Assembly: GCA_013152385.1 (NCBI GenBank)
Contig: JAADGL010000016.1
Span: 1-47,693 of the forward strand
Origin: Acidobacteriota bacterium
Lineage (GTDB): Bacteria; Acidobacteriota; Holophagae; Thermotomaculales; Thermotomaculaceae
DNA length: 47,693 bases
Direction: 5' to 3'
Of the stretch, positions 17,593 through 24,927 are shown piece by piece. The notes under the pieces were generated by a model that was not told the origin of the DNA, made no database searches, and worked only from the letters and a program-made list of their open reading frames with translations. A program made the translations under genes and the position numbers. Position 1 is the first letter of the stretch. Each line of letters starts with the position of its first letter.

Positions 17593-20500
17593 ATGAGAAA
17601 AGAAACAAAATTGTTTTTTCTGTTTTTGATTTTGAGTTTAGCGGCAAGTGTCCGGGCGGGGGAAAAAATTTATGACCCTATGGACGTTTTTAAGCGGGAT
17701 GTACCGCCGAACATTCTGGTGGTGGTGGATAACTCCGGTTCCATGAACCAGGACACAAATAACCATAGTATCTATACATTTAACAGTCTTTCTCATGTGT
17801 ATCCCGGCCTCAGCGGTGTTTATTTGTATAGGAGCCGGGCAGCATACAACTATACCAGTAATTTCGGGTCCATGTGGGCATACAATGAGCCGACAGAATA
17901 CGCTTTGAAAAAGTTCGGCGCCATGAAGAGTGCCGCAAACCTCAGTGGGAATAAAACCAAGACCTTTTCATTGCCCATTACTGCTACGGGGAAGGTGAGC
18001 TTTGTGTCTCTTGATATCATGTTTGATGATATCGGAGATGGAATTGACGCGTTGTCGCATGTTACTTCCATGATATTGGAAGATCCATCCGGCCGCCAGG
18101 TACAGATTCTGGATATTATCCAGGGAAAGTACAACCAGACTTTAAGCGGGGTTACCTACTACAATAAAAATTCCAAGAACACCAAGTGGTTGGATCATGT
18201 GAAATATACGCTTTATCACAAATGCTTTCGCATGGCACTTGGCGGTGCGAATATTAATGATGATACGGTTCCGGACAGTGAAAAATACTTTCGGGGGCTT
18301 GAAAAAAATGGTACCTGGCGTCTCATTATTACCCACCATGGTTCGGACAAGCTCTATGTCCGGGCAATTAAACTGGGAATGAACCCGGTACTGTCAAAAT
18401 TTACGGTTTTGAAATCCGTGCTTCAGGACGTGTTCCGCCGGGCGAAAAACGCGAGATTTGCGTTTGGCTGCTATAAAACAGTTTGGCAGTACAGGGGAAA
18501 TCAGCGCCTTCCCGACCATACCAGCCACAATATTTACAGCTACTCCGGCAGCAGGACTGCAACCTATGACGGGGCGCAGATACTGGAAAATTTTCCCTCC
18601 GATCCCATGGCAACTATGGACAACCGGGCCGACATTCTGGACTGGGTGGATATGAGTGTCAATCATAACAATGCCGGGGAGTGGAGCCACTATGCGAATC
18701 CAAGGCCAAAAGATATTTTTGCGTACACCTGGACTCCCATCGGCGGCACATTTCGGGACATTCTCACTGACCTCGGGCCAATTATCAATGGAGACCCATC
18801 CGGGGAATGCCGGAATTATTCTGTGATTTATCTGACAGACGGGTACTGCACACTGGGGCCCTGTGGCAGATCGTATGTTACCGGAAAAATTGCCGATATC
18901 TATCGGATGCATACCGTCAACAAAGATCTGAACGGAGACGGTGTTATTGACAGTGATGATTTTATCCCCACTCCGTCTTATATTATCGGTTTCGCAATGG
19001 GGACAAACTCTAATACATTAAACGCATATGCCGCTGCCGGCCATACGGATGGAAATCCGAACAAGCCGGGGAATCAGGCTTATATGCCGGATGATGCGGA
19101 TTCACTTCTCCAGGTGTTCAAAGATGCGGTGGCCCATGCCAGTACTCAAACCTTTACCGGAGAGACGCAGGTAATTCCGGTAAAATTGAATCCCGACCTT
19201 CAAAATAAGAAGGACAGCAACGGCAGCCCTTATCTTGTCTGGCAGGATCATGTGGAAGATGCCATTATTCAGAGCTTTTTTACCTATTCCAATGGAGATG
19301 GATTTAAAGGTCATCTCCGTGCATATGGAATTTTGAAACCGGACGGCACCCTGCTCGGGAACGCACAGTACCGGCCTATCTGGGATGTGTCTGACTGGAA
19401 AGAAACACTGCGGGATGATCAGGGGCAGCCACTGGCATCGGAACCGGTGGACCGCCGGGGAACCATTGACGAGCGTATTGATCATATCAAGGTTTATCTG
19501 AAGGCGGATCCTACGGAAAATAATTATGTAGGCAGCAGCGCATCCAAGGTGCCTTTCCGGGAATCTTTCCGCTGCATTGTAACTCCAAGTTCCGCAACGA
19601 ATGGCAGCTCGGTTGTTTATCTGAATCAGTATGCCTATGACCACAGAAAACACCGTTATTACCCCTCCTCTCAGTTGATCAGTTTTGTAAAGGGGCGGAC
19701 CGGTATTCAGACTGATGCGGAGACAGTGGAGTTTATTGACTTTCTTCAGACTAAGACCATGGGAGATTCCACCTATTCCACCCCGGCAATTATCGGGGCA
19801 CCGGATTCCCATTACCCTGATGACACCTACAATACCTTTGTGAATGCCCATAAAGACCGGGAAAAAGTTATTTACATCGGAGCAAACGACGGAATGCTCC
19901 ACTGTCTGGATGCCCATACCGGAGATGAGCTCTGGGCCTTTATCCCCTATGATCTGTTTCCGAGGCTGATGAATATCTTCAATGAATACAAACTGACAGG
20001 GGATAAGTCCGGGCAGCCTGACCCGAAGGGTGCAAGTACGGACCCGCTGGGGCGGAAGCCGCACTATTATTATCTTGCTTCATCTCCCCGTTACACTGAC
20101 ATTAAGGACAGCCAGGGCCACTGGATGACGATTCTGACCATTGGAGAGGGCGGCGGCGGAAATTCGTACACCACGCTGAATGTGACCGACCCGGCCATCA
20201 GCGGATTCAACGACGATTTTTACCCGGGCAATGATTCCGTGACGCCGGATGATGCCATGGACAATCCCTCTCGGATCAATCTGGCATATACAATTGACAA
20301 TGGAAATGACTTGTACCTCTGGTCTACCGCTTCCGGCGGAGATTTCAGTGATATGGGCGAAACCTGGTCTACTCCGTCTTATACCCGCTATGACAAAGAT
20401 AAGTTTGTAGGATATTTTGCTTCCGGATATGCGGGATATGGCGGCACCGGCCGTACTTTATACGCGGTGGATTTAAGTAACGGTGAAAAATTGGATGGCA

Positions 20501-21348
20501 AATCAATTTCTTCCGGTCGCAGCATTATGTGTTCACCGGGGGCGCTGATCGGTTCCGACAATACTGTATACGCGGTATATTTCGGAGATACAAAAGGCGG
20601 ATTGTGGCGTTATGTGCCGGATATGAATGGTATTGATTCTCTTGGCAACAGTCATCTGGATAAAATATTTCAGTCTATGTACGATACTACTATTTTTGAT
20701 ACCCCGGCACTGCTGCTGGATTCCAGCGGTGTGGTCTGGATTTCCACCGGGGAGATGGGCTCTGAAGCCGGGGGAAATGTGGTGGATGATTCTGTGCTCT
20801 ATACGGTGAAAGACGATGCCGGCTATGATCAGCATCCGGCACCGGTGTATACCCCTTCGGATATGGTGGACATGAACGCTTTTGAAGCTGCCAACGGTGT
20901 CAATACCGTCGTCAGCCGGGATGATGTAATGGGGCCGGATGACAAAGGTTATTTTTACCAGCTGCCGGTTCGGGAAACCCTTTTTACCAGTCCGATTATT
21001 ACCGGGTATACTCTGAATCAGCTTGCATATACCACAACACTTTATCTGACTTACCGATATCCGCAGGTGGGGAACTATTGTTCTCTTGGTGAGTCAAACC
21101 TGTATATTTTCGGCCTCGCGTCCATGTTTATTGCCGATGAGGAAGGAGATAATAACGGCGCCAATCTGGTGGGTGAAGGGAAGCCGGGAAGCCCCTTTGA
21201 AAGTGAAGCCGGTGATATCTGGCTCAATACGCCCAGCGGCCCGGTTCGTGTGGTCAATGCTCAGGGTGAAGGCCTTGGCACCGGTTCCGCCAGCCAGGAT
21301 GTGAATGCACAGACCCTCGGAAAGAGCGGCGGATGGTATACGAAATGA
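17593..21348 (+). CDS. pilY1: PilY1-type adhesin / pilus assembly factor
   Basis: 1251 aa secreted protein with a signal peptide ending near AASVRAG. Residues about 38-520 form a von Willebrand A-type domain with the MIDAS start DNSGSM (46-51). A dockerin/EF-hand-like loop DLNGDGVIDSDDF lies near residue 445. From about 720 to 1150 is the PilY1 C-terminal beta-propeller, opening with TPAIIGAPDSHYPD and IYIGANDGMLHCLDAHTG. PilY1 sits at the pilus tip, aids pilus extension and acts in adhesion and surface sensing in other bacteria. AAAGGAGG precedes the ATG. The stop overlaps the start of the following pseudopilin gene, so the two are translationally coupled. Confidence 0.93.
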   Translation: MRKETKLFFLFLILSLAASVRAGEKIYDPMDVFKRDVPPNILVVVDNSGSMNQDTNNHSIYTFNSLSHVYPGLSGVYLYRSRAAYNYTSNFGSMWAYNEPTEYALKKFGAMKSAANLSGNKTKTFSLPITATGKVSFVSLDIMFDDIGDGIDALSHVTSMILEDPSGRQVQILDIIQGKYNQTLSGVTYYNKNSKNTKWLDHVKYTLYHKCFRMALGGANINDDTVPDSEKYFRGLEKNGTWRLIITHHGSDKLYVRAIKLGMNPVLSKFTVLKSVLQDVFRRAKNARFAFGCYKTVWQYRGNQRLPDHTSHNIYSYSGSRTATYDGAQILENFPSDPMATMDNRADILDWVDMSVNHNNAGEWSHYANPRPKDIFAYTWTPIGGTFRDILTDLGPIINGDPSGECRNYSVIYLTDGYCTLGPCGRSYVTGKIADIYRMHTVNKDLNGDGVIDSDDFIPTPSYIIGFAMGTNSNTLNAYAAAGHTDGNPNKPGNQAYMPDDADSLLQVFKDAVAHASTQTFTGETQVIPVKLNPDLQNKKDSNGSPYLVWQDHVEDAIIQSFFTYSNGDGFKGHLRAYGILKPDGTLLGNAQYRPIWDVSDWKETLRDDQGQPLASEPVDRRGTIDERIDHIKVYLKADPTENNYVGSSASKVPFRESFRCIVTPSSATNGSSVVYLNQYAYDHRKHRYYPSSQLISFVKGRTGIQTDAETVEFIDFLQTKTMGDSTYSTPAIIGAPDSHYPDDTYNTFVNAHKDREKVIYIGANDGMLHCLDAHTGDELWAFIPYDLFPRLMNIFNEYKLTGDKSGQPDPKGASTDPLGRKPHYYYLASSPRYTDIKDSQGHWMTILTIGEGGGGNSYTTLNVTDPAISGFNDDFYPGNDSVTPDDAMDNPSRINLAYTIDNGNDLYLWSTASGGDFSDMGETWSTPSYTRYDKDKFVGYFASGYAGYGGTGRTLYAVDLSNGEKLDGKSISSGRSIMCSPGALIGSDNTVYAVYFGDTKGGLWRYVPDMNGIDSLGNSHLDKIFQSMYDTTIFDTPALLLDSSGVVWISTGEMGSEAGGNVVDDSVLYTVKDDAGYDQHPAPVYTPSDMVDMNAFEAANGVNTVVSRDDVMGPDDKGYFYQLPVRETLFTSPIITGYTLNQLAYTTTLYLTYRYPQVGNYCSLGESNLYIFGLASMFIADEEGDNNGANLVGEGKPGSPFESEAGDIWLNTPSGPVRVVNAQGEGLGTGSASQDVNAQTLGKSGGWYTK

Positions 21349-21977
21349 TGAGAGTCAAACCGGAAAAGGGATATTCGCTGATAGAAATCCTTGTGGTTAT
21401 TGCCATTCTTGCCATTGTAATGGGGGTTGCGGCATTTTCTTACCGCACCGCCATGCGGGCGACCCGGGTGAAACAGGGCTTGTCCGATCTTTACGACGGT
21501 TTTGTTGCCGCAAGAAGTCAGGCCATCATTCAAAATGGTGAAATTTCTGTGGCCTACAATGCCGGGAGCCGGAGCATTACATTTACCCGAAACGGAACAG
21601 TACTGGACCGGATTGTATTCAGTAAAAGCAATGTAGACCCCGGGCGGCAGGCAGGGGATCAGAATTATCATTTTGAGAAGTACACGGTGCTTCGCAGCAG
21701 TACGCGGGAGGGGGATACGGCGGTTACCGGCCTGGATGTGGATGGAGACGGGTCAACCGACAATATTCCTTTTCTTTCAGCCGGCTCAGTGAATCTGACA
21801 ATTGAGCAGACCGGATTCATCAACGGTGTCGGAAATGCTTCGGCCATTTTAGTGATGCACCAGGGAGATATTGATGATAATGATACCTCCGGTGAACGGG
21901 AGTATGCTCTGGTGATTTTCAGTACCGGGCTTTTGAAAAGGGTTCGGCACAGCTCAACCGGTTGGGAATTGTTCTGA
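21345..21977 (+). CDS. GspH/FimT-type pseudopilin
   Basis: 210 aa. The prepilin signal PEKG|YSLIEILVVIAILAIVMGVAAFSY starts at residue about 8, followed by the FVAARSQAIIQNGEISV segment, the hallmark of GspH/FimT/FimU proteins (an AARSxAi-xxxG-like motif). The later part carries a DVDGDGSTDN loop that may bind calcium. The start at 21345 overlaps the pilY1 stop as ATGA. In the well-known Pseudomonas operon FimU comes first, so its position last, behind PilY1, is unusual. No major pilin or PilE is present in the window. Confidence 0.87.
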   Translation: MMRVKPEKGYSLIEILVVIAILAIVMGVAAFSYRTAMRATRVKQGLSDLYDGFVAARSQAIIQNGEISVAYNAGSRSITFTRNGTVLDRIVFSKSNVDPGRQAGDQNYHFEKYTVLRSSTREGDTAVTGLDVDGDGSTDNIPFLSAGSVNLTIEQTGFINGVGNASAILVMHQGDIDDNDTSGEREYALVIFSTGLLKRVRHSSTGWELF

Positions 21978-21988
21978 TTAAGATTTTT

Positions 21989-22012
21989 CCGGGAGGGCAG
22001 AAGCCCTCCCGG
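21989..22012 (+). terminator. Perfect GC-rich hairpin after the pilin operon
   Basis: CCGGGAGGGC pairs perfectly with GCCCTCCCGG over an AGAA loop, 12 bp after the last pilin gene. It lacks a following T-run, so it may be a transcription end or a 3' stabilising hairpin. Confidence 0.5.
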
Positions 22013-22226
22013 TGCCGGCCTGCCAAACGGGGGATGATGGCTGATAAAATCAAAGCGGGGATACTGTGATTGTAAATGCGGATGCTGGTTTTTAAAACAG
22101 CCGGCGGTGGCAGAATGTCATCGGATATAATTTATTTGTGCCTTTCTTTTTTATTTACACAAAGATAAACTACATACCTTATAAAACCTGTCGGTTTCAT
22201 TTTGGAGCCTGCTCAGGATAGTACCT

Positions 22227-22260
22227 CTGAATTTTCTTGCAATTCAGTTCTGCTTATAAT
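22227..22260 (+). promoter_or_regulatory. Candidate regulated promoter of the RiPP locus (P1)
   Basis: A perfect -10 box TATAAT (22255-22260) lies 7 bp after a perfect inverted repeat, CTGAATT-N7-AATTCAG (22227-22247), that covers the place of the -35 box. No good -35 sequence is present, as expected for an activator-dependent or operator-controlled promoter. It would give a leader RNA of about 430 nt before the first precursor gene. The whole 21978-22693 gap holds no convincing gene. Confidence 0.45.
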
Positions 22261-22280
22261 CATCAAACCGGTGTGTTTTG

Positions 22281-22305
22281 GGTCCGATTCGTGATGGATC
22301 GGACC
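22281..22305 (+). other. Hairpin in the long 5' leader
   Basis: GGTCCGAT pairs perfectly with ATCGGACC over a 9-nt loop. It falls about 15 nt downstream of the expected start from P1, so it could stabilise or attenuate the transcript. There is no T-run directly after it. Confidence 0.4.
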
Positions 22306-22528
22306 TGTTCTGCTTTGGATTGCATCATTTTTTTCTTTAATAAGCAGTAAAATGTGTATTTATATAAAAAATGTCAGGCGAATATTGATAAAAATCATTT
22401 TAGGCTGCATTTCGGGGCTGTAGCAGGGAATGTTTCCCATTCAATGTGGGGTTGGCGGCATTGCTGAAAGGCTTCGAATCCTGTCCCCATGCATTGGCCC
22501 ATGTAAAAAAATATCACAAAAAAGATAC

Positions 22529-22555
22529 TTGACAAATCAAAAAAAATTGTAACAT
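22529..22555 (+). promoter_or_regulatory. Candidate second promoter (P2) close to the precursors
   Basis: TTGACA (22529-22534) is a perfect -35 box in an A-rich stretch. The best -10 is TAACAT (22550-22555) with a short 15-bp spacer, so the promoter is weak by sequence. It lies about 140 bp upstream of the first precursor start. Confidence 0.35.
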
Positions 22556-22693
22556 CAAGAATTAAAAGTACATAAATTTTTACTTTTAAGCCGGAATATG
22601 ACACAAAATGGAGTCTTGTTAATCGTTCTTTTCTTAAGTACATTGAGGTTACAATCTCGGATTGTAAAAAAATCACGGAAAGGAGGTGAAATG

Positions 22694-22840
22694 ATGTTAA
22701 ACCCTATGGCGTTTGTGCCTGAAGATGTTCTGGAAAAGAACACGGTATGCAGCTGCGGCTGGTTAGAGGGCGGCGGGCACAATGGTTGTCAATGTGCGTG
22801 GGTCCACGGAAGAGGAACCGATGAGGTCGAAACTAAGTAG
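22694..22840 (+). CDS. RiPP precursor peptide 1 (CxC-x10-CxC family)
   Basis: 48 aa. The leader begins MLNPMAFVPEDVLEK, and the core has CSCGWLEGGGHNG (19-31) followed by CQCAWVHGRGTDE (32-44): two 13-residue units of the pattern C-x-C-[GA]-W-x2-G-x-G-x3. Of two adjacent ATGs, 22694 is chosen because it gives the leader start shared by all four copies and sits 7 bases after AGGAGG; 22691 would add one Met. A frame open from 22598 has no supporting ribosome site. It is first of four paralogous small genes directly before two radical SAM maturases. Precursor identity is inferred from that context; the modification is unknown. Confidence 0.87.
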   Translation: MLNPMAFVPEDVLEKNTVCSCGWLEGGGHNGCQCAWVHGRGTDEVETK

Positions 22841-22866
22841 AACTCAGTAAATTCAAGGAGGAAAAA

Positions 22867-23016
22867 TTGTTAAATCCAATGGCATTTATTCCGGAGGATA
22901 GTCTGGAAAAAATGGACAAATGTGCTTGTGGTTGGTTTTCCGGTTTCGGAACCGGACATTGTCAGTGTGGCTGGGGAAGTGGAGGGGGGTTGCCCCAGGA
23001 TGAATCTACTAAATAA
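22867..23016 (+). CDS. RiPP precursor peptide 2, TTG start
   Basis: 49 aa starting at a TTG codon, 5 bases after AAGGAGG (22855-22861). Read as Met, the sequence begins MLNPMAFIPEDSLEKMDK, nearly identical to copies 1 and 4. The core holds CACGWFSGFGTGH (19-31) and CQCGWGSGGGLPQ (32-44), the clearest example of the internal duplication: Cys, Gly, Trp, Ser and Gly recur with a period of 13. It starts 26 bp after copy 1. Gene callers are likely to miss it because of its size and start codon. Confidence 0.87.
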   Translation: MLNPMAFIPEDSLEKMDKCACGWFSGFGTGHCQCGWGSGGGLPQDESTK

Positions 23017-23055
23017 GTGCGATTATGCACTTAGAATTGAAATTTGGAGTGATGT

Positions 23056-23223
23056 ATGTTGAAACCGTTAGCTTTTATTCCGGATGAATCAGTAAATTTT
23101 CAGCTTGAGAAAAAGGATAAATGCAGTTGTGGCTGGCTGGAAGGAACCGGTGTAGGGGATTGCCTTTGTGGCTGGTCAGATGGCGGAGGTTTCCCACCTG
23201 ACATTCATCCGATTACCCTGTAA
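23056..23223 (+). CDS. RiPP precursor peptide 3
   Basis: 55 aa. The leader MLKPLAFIPDESVNFQLEKKDK carries a 4-residue insertion relative to copies 1 and 2, but the core spacing is unchanged: CSCGWLEGTGVGD (23-35) and CLCGWSDGGGFPP (36-48), then a short tail. The start is the ATG at 23056, 7 bases after TTGGAGTG; the ATG at 23052 is in another frame. It lies 39 bp after copy 2. That insertions occur in the leader while CxC-x10-CxC is kept points to selection on the core. Confidence 0.87.
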   Translation: MLKPLAFIPDESVNFQLEKKDKCSCGWLEGTGVGDCLCGWSDGGGFPPDIHPITL

Positions 23224-23301
23224 GGAGATAAAGATCTCGGAGATAATAATTCTGAAAAAAAGCAAACTTGAGAGTGCATAGTTTGGCAACTGGAGGTTAG
23301 T

Positions 23302-23460
23302 ATGCTGAATCCAATGGCATTTATTCCGGAAGATGTTGACTTGATGAAGCAAAAACCGGGCTGTTCCTGTGGCTGGTTTCAGGGGGCTGGAACAGGGACT
23401 TGCGAATGCGGCGGGCTTGCCGGCGACGGGTTTCACCTGCCGAAGGAGTCTATGGCATAG
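23302..23460 (+). CDS. RiPP precursor peptide 4
   Basis: 52 aa, beginning MLNPMAFIPEDVDLMKQKPG. The core has CSCGWFQGAGTGT (21-33) and CECGGLAGDGFHL (34-46). The second repeat has Gly where the other three copies have Trp, so any chemistry on that residue would be missing here; all four Cys remain. TGGAGG precedes the ATG. It lies 78 bp after copy 3 and 138 bp before the first maturase gene. Confidence 0.87.
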   Translation: MLNPMAFIPEDVDLMKQKPGCSCGWFQGAGTGTCECGGLAGDGFHLPKESMA

Positions 23461-23478
23461 TATTCCATAACCCATGAT

Positions 23479-23575
23479 GAGTGCCCATATCGTGGAAGTT
23501 TTGTTGTTTGCGCTTTTGCAGTTAAAAGCCTTGGCGGATGCGAAGAAACATTCCCTGTGGGCACTTTTCATTTTT
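23479..23575 (+). promoter_or_regulatory. Structured spacer between precursors and enzyme genes
   Basis: GAGTGCCCATA (23479-23489) can pair with TGTGGGCACTT (23556-23566; 11 pairs, two G-T), and the right arm is followed by TTTCATTTTT, terminator-like. Inside the loop a second hairpin, GCTTTT-N6-AAAAGC (23512-23529), forms. The arrangement suggests a partial terminator or processing site that keeps enzyme expression below precursor expression. There is no open frame here on the plus strand with a ribosome site. Confidence 0.5.
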
Positions 23576-23598
23576 AAATTGCTTCGAGGGAGTAATCA

Positions 23599-24927
23599 GT
23601 GAAATATATTGTTCCGCCTTCTCAAAGGATTTTTCGCAAAGATGAATGGTATTTGTTGTATGATCCTCAAAATATCAAATGGGTGAAGCTAAACGAGGCA
23701 GGATATCTGATCATTCGCCAGTTGGAGAAAACACCGGAGTTGGATCAGGCTATCGAGAAGATTTCGGATGAATTTGGGATTGATGGTAATGCTGTAGTGG
23801 CGTTTGTCGAAAACATGGTGAATGTCGGCTACCTGAGCCGGGGGATGTATGTACAGCGAACTCCCCGCCGGATGATCGCGAATGAGTCGTATCCGGATAT
23901 TCTCTACCTTCATATGACGTATCAATGTAACTTAACTTGTAAATATTGCTATAACTTTAATGAACGTGACCAGTGTATGCGTCAGTCATCATTCCGGGAG
24001 TTGGCGGAGAGTGAGTACATAAGCCTTATTGAAGAAGCAAAGTCCATTGGTGTGAAACAGATTGTGTTTACCGGTGGTGAACCTTTGTTAAACAAAGCTC
24101 TTTTCAGAATTGCAGATTTCTCGAAGTCCATTGGTTTATACAACAGTCTGATTACAAACGGGACCCTGATTTCAAAGCAGAATGCACCTTTGGTTTCAGC
24201 ATCATTCCACCAGGTTTCCGTGAGCATAGACAGCCATTTGCCGGAGCTGAATGATTTGATGAGAGGGGTTGGCAGTTTTGAAAGAGCAATGCGAGGCCTC
24301 CGGCTTCTTCTCGAACATAAAGTAAGTACCTCGGTTCTGGGTGTTGTTTATGAGCACAATATTGATTCTGTGATGGAAACACAACGCTTTTTTCGAGAGG
24401 AAATGGGTTGTTCGTTTTTGGCCCAGTTATACATACCGGAAGATGAGAAGGAGAGAGAAAAAGTCAGAAAGCTCTATACCAGATATGCAGAGATTCGATC
24501 CGCGATAAACAGCTCAAACTGTAGTTTCAGAAGTATGGGTATTTCACCTCTTTGTGGAATGTGTAATGGTGAAATTGCAGTGGGAGCGAATGGAGATGTA
24601 TTTCCGTGCCAATCTCTCTTGGGTGAAGAATTTTGTGGTGGAAATGTAACTCAATTACCACTGAAAGTCATTCTGGACACCTCAACAAAGTTTAAAGGAA
24701 TCAGAAGGTTATCGGTTGATTCTTTTGATGTCTGTAAAGATTGTGACTTTAAATATCTCTGCAGCGGAGGATGCCGGGCGGTACATCACGGATTAACAGG
24801 TGATTTGAAAAAAACCGATTCTGATATTTGTAGAATGAGTAAACATCTGATTCTTGAACTGATGTGGAATTCCGCTTGCAAATCAGTTCAAGAGAAGAAT
24901 ACCGTCGAAATTGGAGAAGGACAATGA
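23599..24927 (+). CDS. Radical SAM/SPASM peptide maturase 1 with N-terminal RRE
   Basis: 442 aa. Residues 1-86 form a PqqD-like RiPP recognition element (DEWYLLYDPQNIKWVKLNEAG, then a helical stretch ending in MVNVGYLSRG). The radical SAM cluster motif CNLTCKYC gives Cys110, 114 and 117, and GGEP is at 159-162. The C-terminal SPASM domain has the expected Cys set for two auxiliary 4Fe-4S clusters: 319, 322, 337 (with G-x4-C), 346, then CKDCDFKYLCSGGC (379, 382, 388, 392) and 411. Such enzymes form thioether, C-C or related crosslinks on peptide substrates. The start is GTG, 6 bases after GAGGGAG. The stop overlaps the next gene as ATGA. Confidence 0.93.
   Translation: MKYIVPPSQRIFRKDEWYLLYDPQNIKWVKLNEAGYLIIRQLEKTPELDQAIEKISDEFGIDGNAVVAFVENMVNVGYLSRGMYVQRTPRRMIANESYPDILYLHMTYQCNLTCKYCYNFNERDQCMRQSSFRELAESEYISLIEEAKSIGVKQIVFTGGEPLLNKALFRIADFSKSIGLYNSLITNGTLISKQNAPLVSASFHQVSVSIDSHLPELNDLMRGVGSFERAMRGLRLLLEHKVSTSVLGVVYEHNIDSVMETQRFFREEMGCSFLAQLYIPEDEKEREKVRKLYTRYAEIRSAINSSNCSFRSMGISPLCGMCNGEIAVGANGDVFPCQSLLGEEFCGGNVTQLPLKVILDTSTKFKGIRRLSVDSFDVCKDCDFKYLCSGGCRAVHHGLTGDLKKTDSDICRMSKHLILELMWNSACKSVQEKNTVEIGEGQ

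Noticed and set aside
19102-20064. 320-codon minus-strand frame within pilY1
   Set aside because: Antisense shadow of a strongly supported gene; no domain seen.
22598-22693. N-terminal extension of precursor 1 to an 80-residue protein
   Set aside because: No ribosome site upstream of 22598, whereas AGGAGG stands before 22694; the shared leader of the other three copies starts at the position of 22694.
22395-22782. Antisense frames over the promoter region and precursor 1
   Set aside because: They have no recognisable product and overlap a gene supported by three paralogues.
22694-23460. Reading the peptides as metallothionein-like metal binders
   Set aside because: The CxC spacing allows it, but the conserved leader, Gly/Trp-rich repeats and the adjacent leader-binding radical SAM enzymes point to a modified peptide. 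Metal binding of the product is not excluded.
22694-23460. Double-glycine leader cleavage site
   Set aside because: The only GG pairs are inside the core or tail, and the exporter lacks a C39 peptidase domain.
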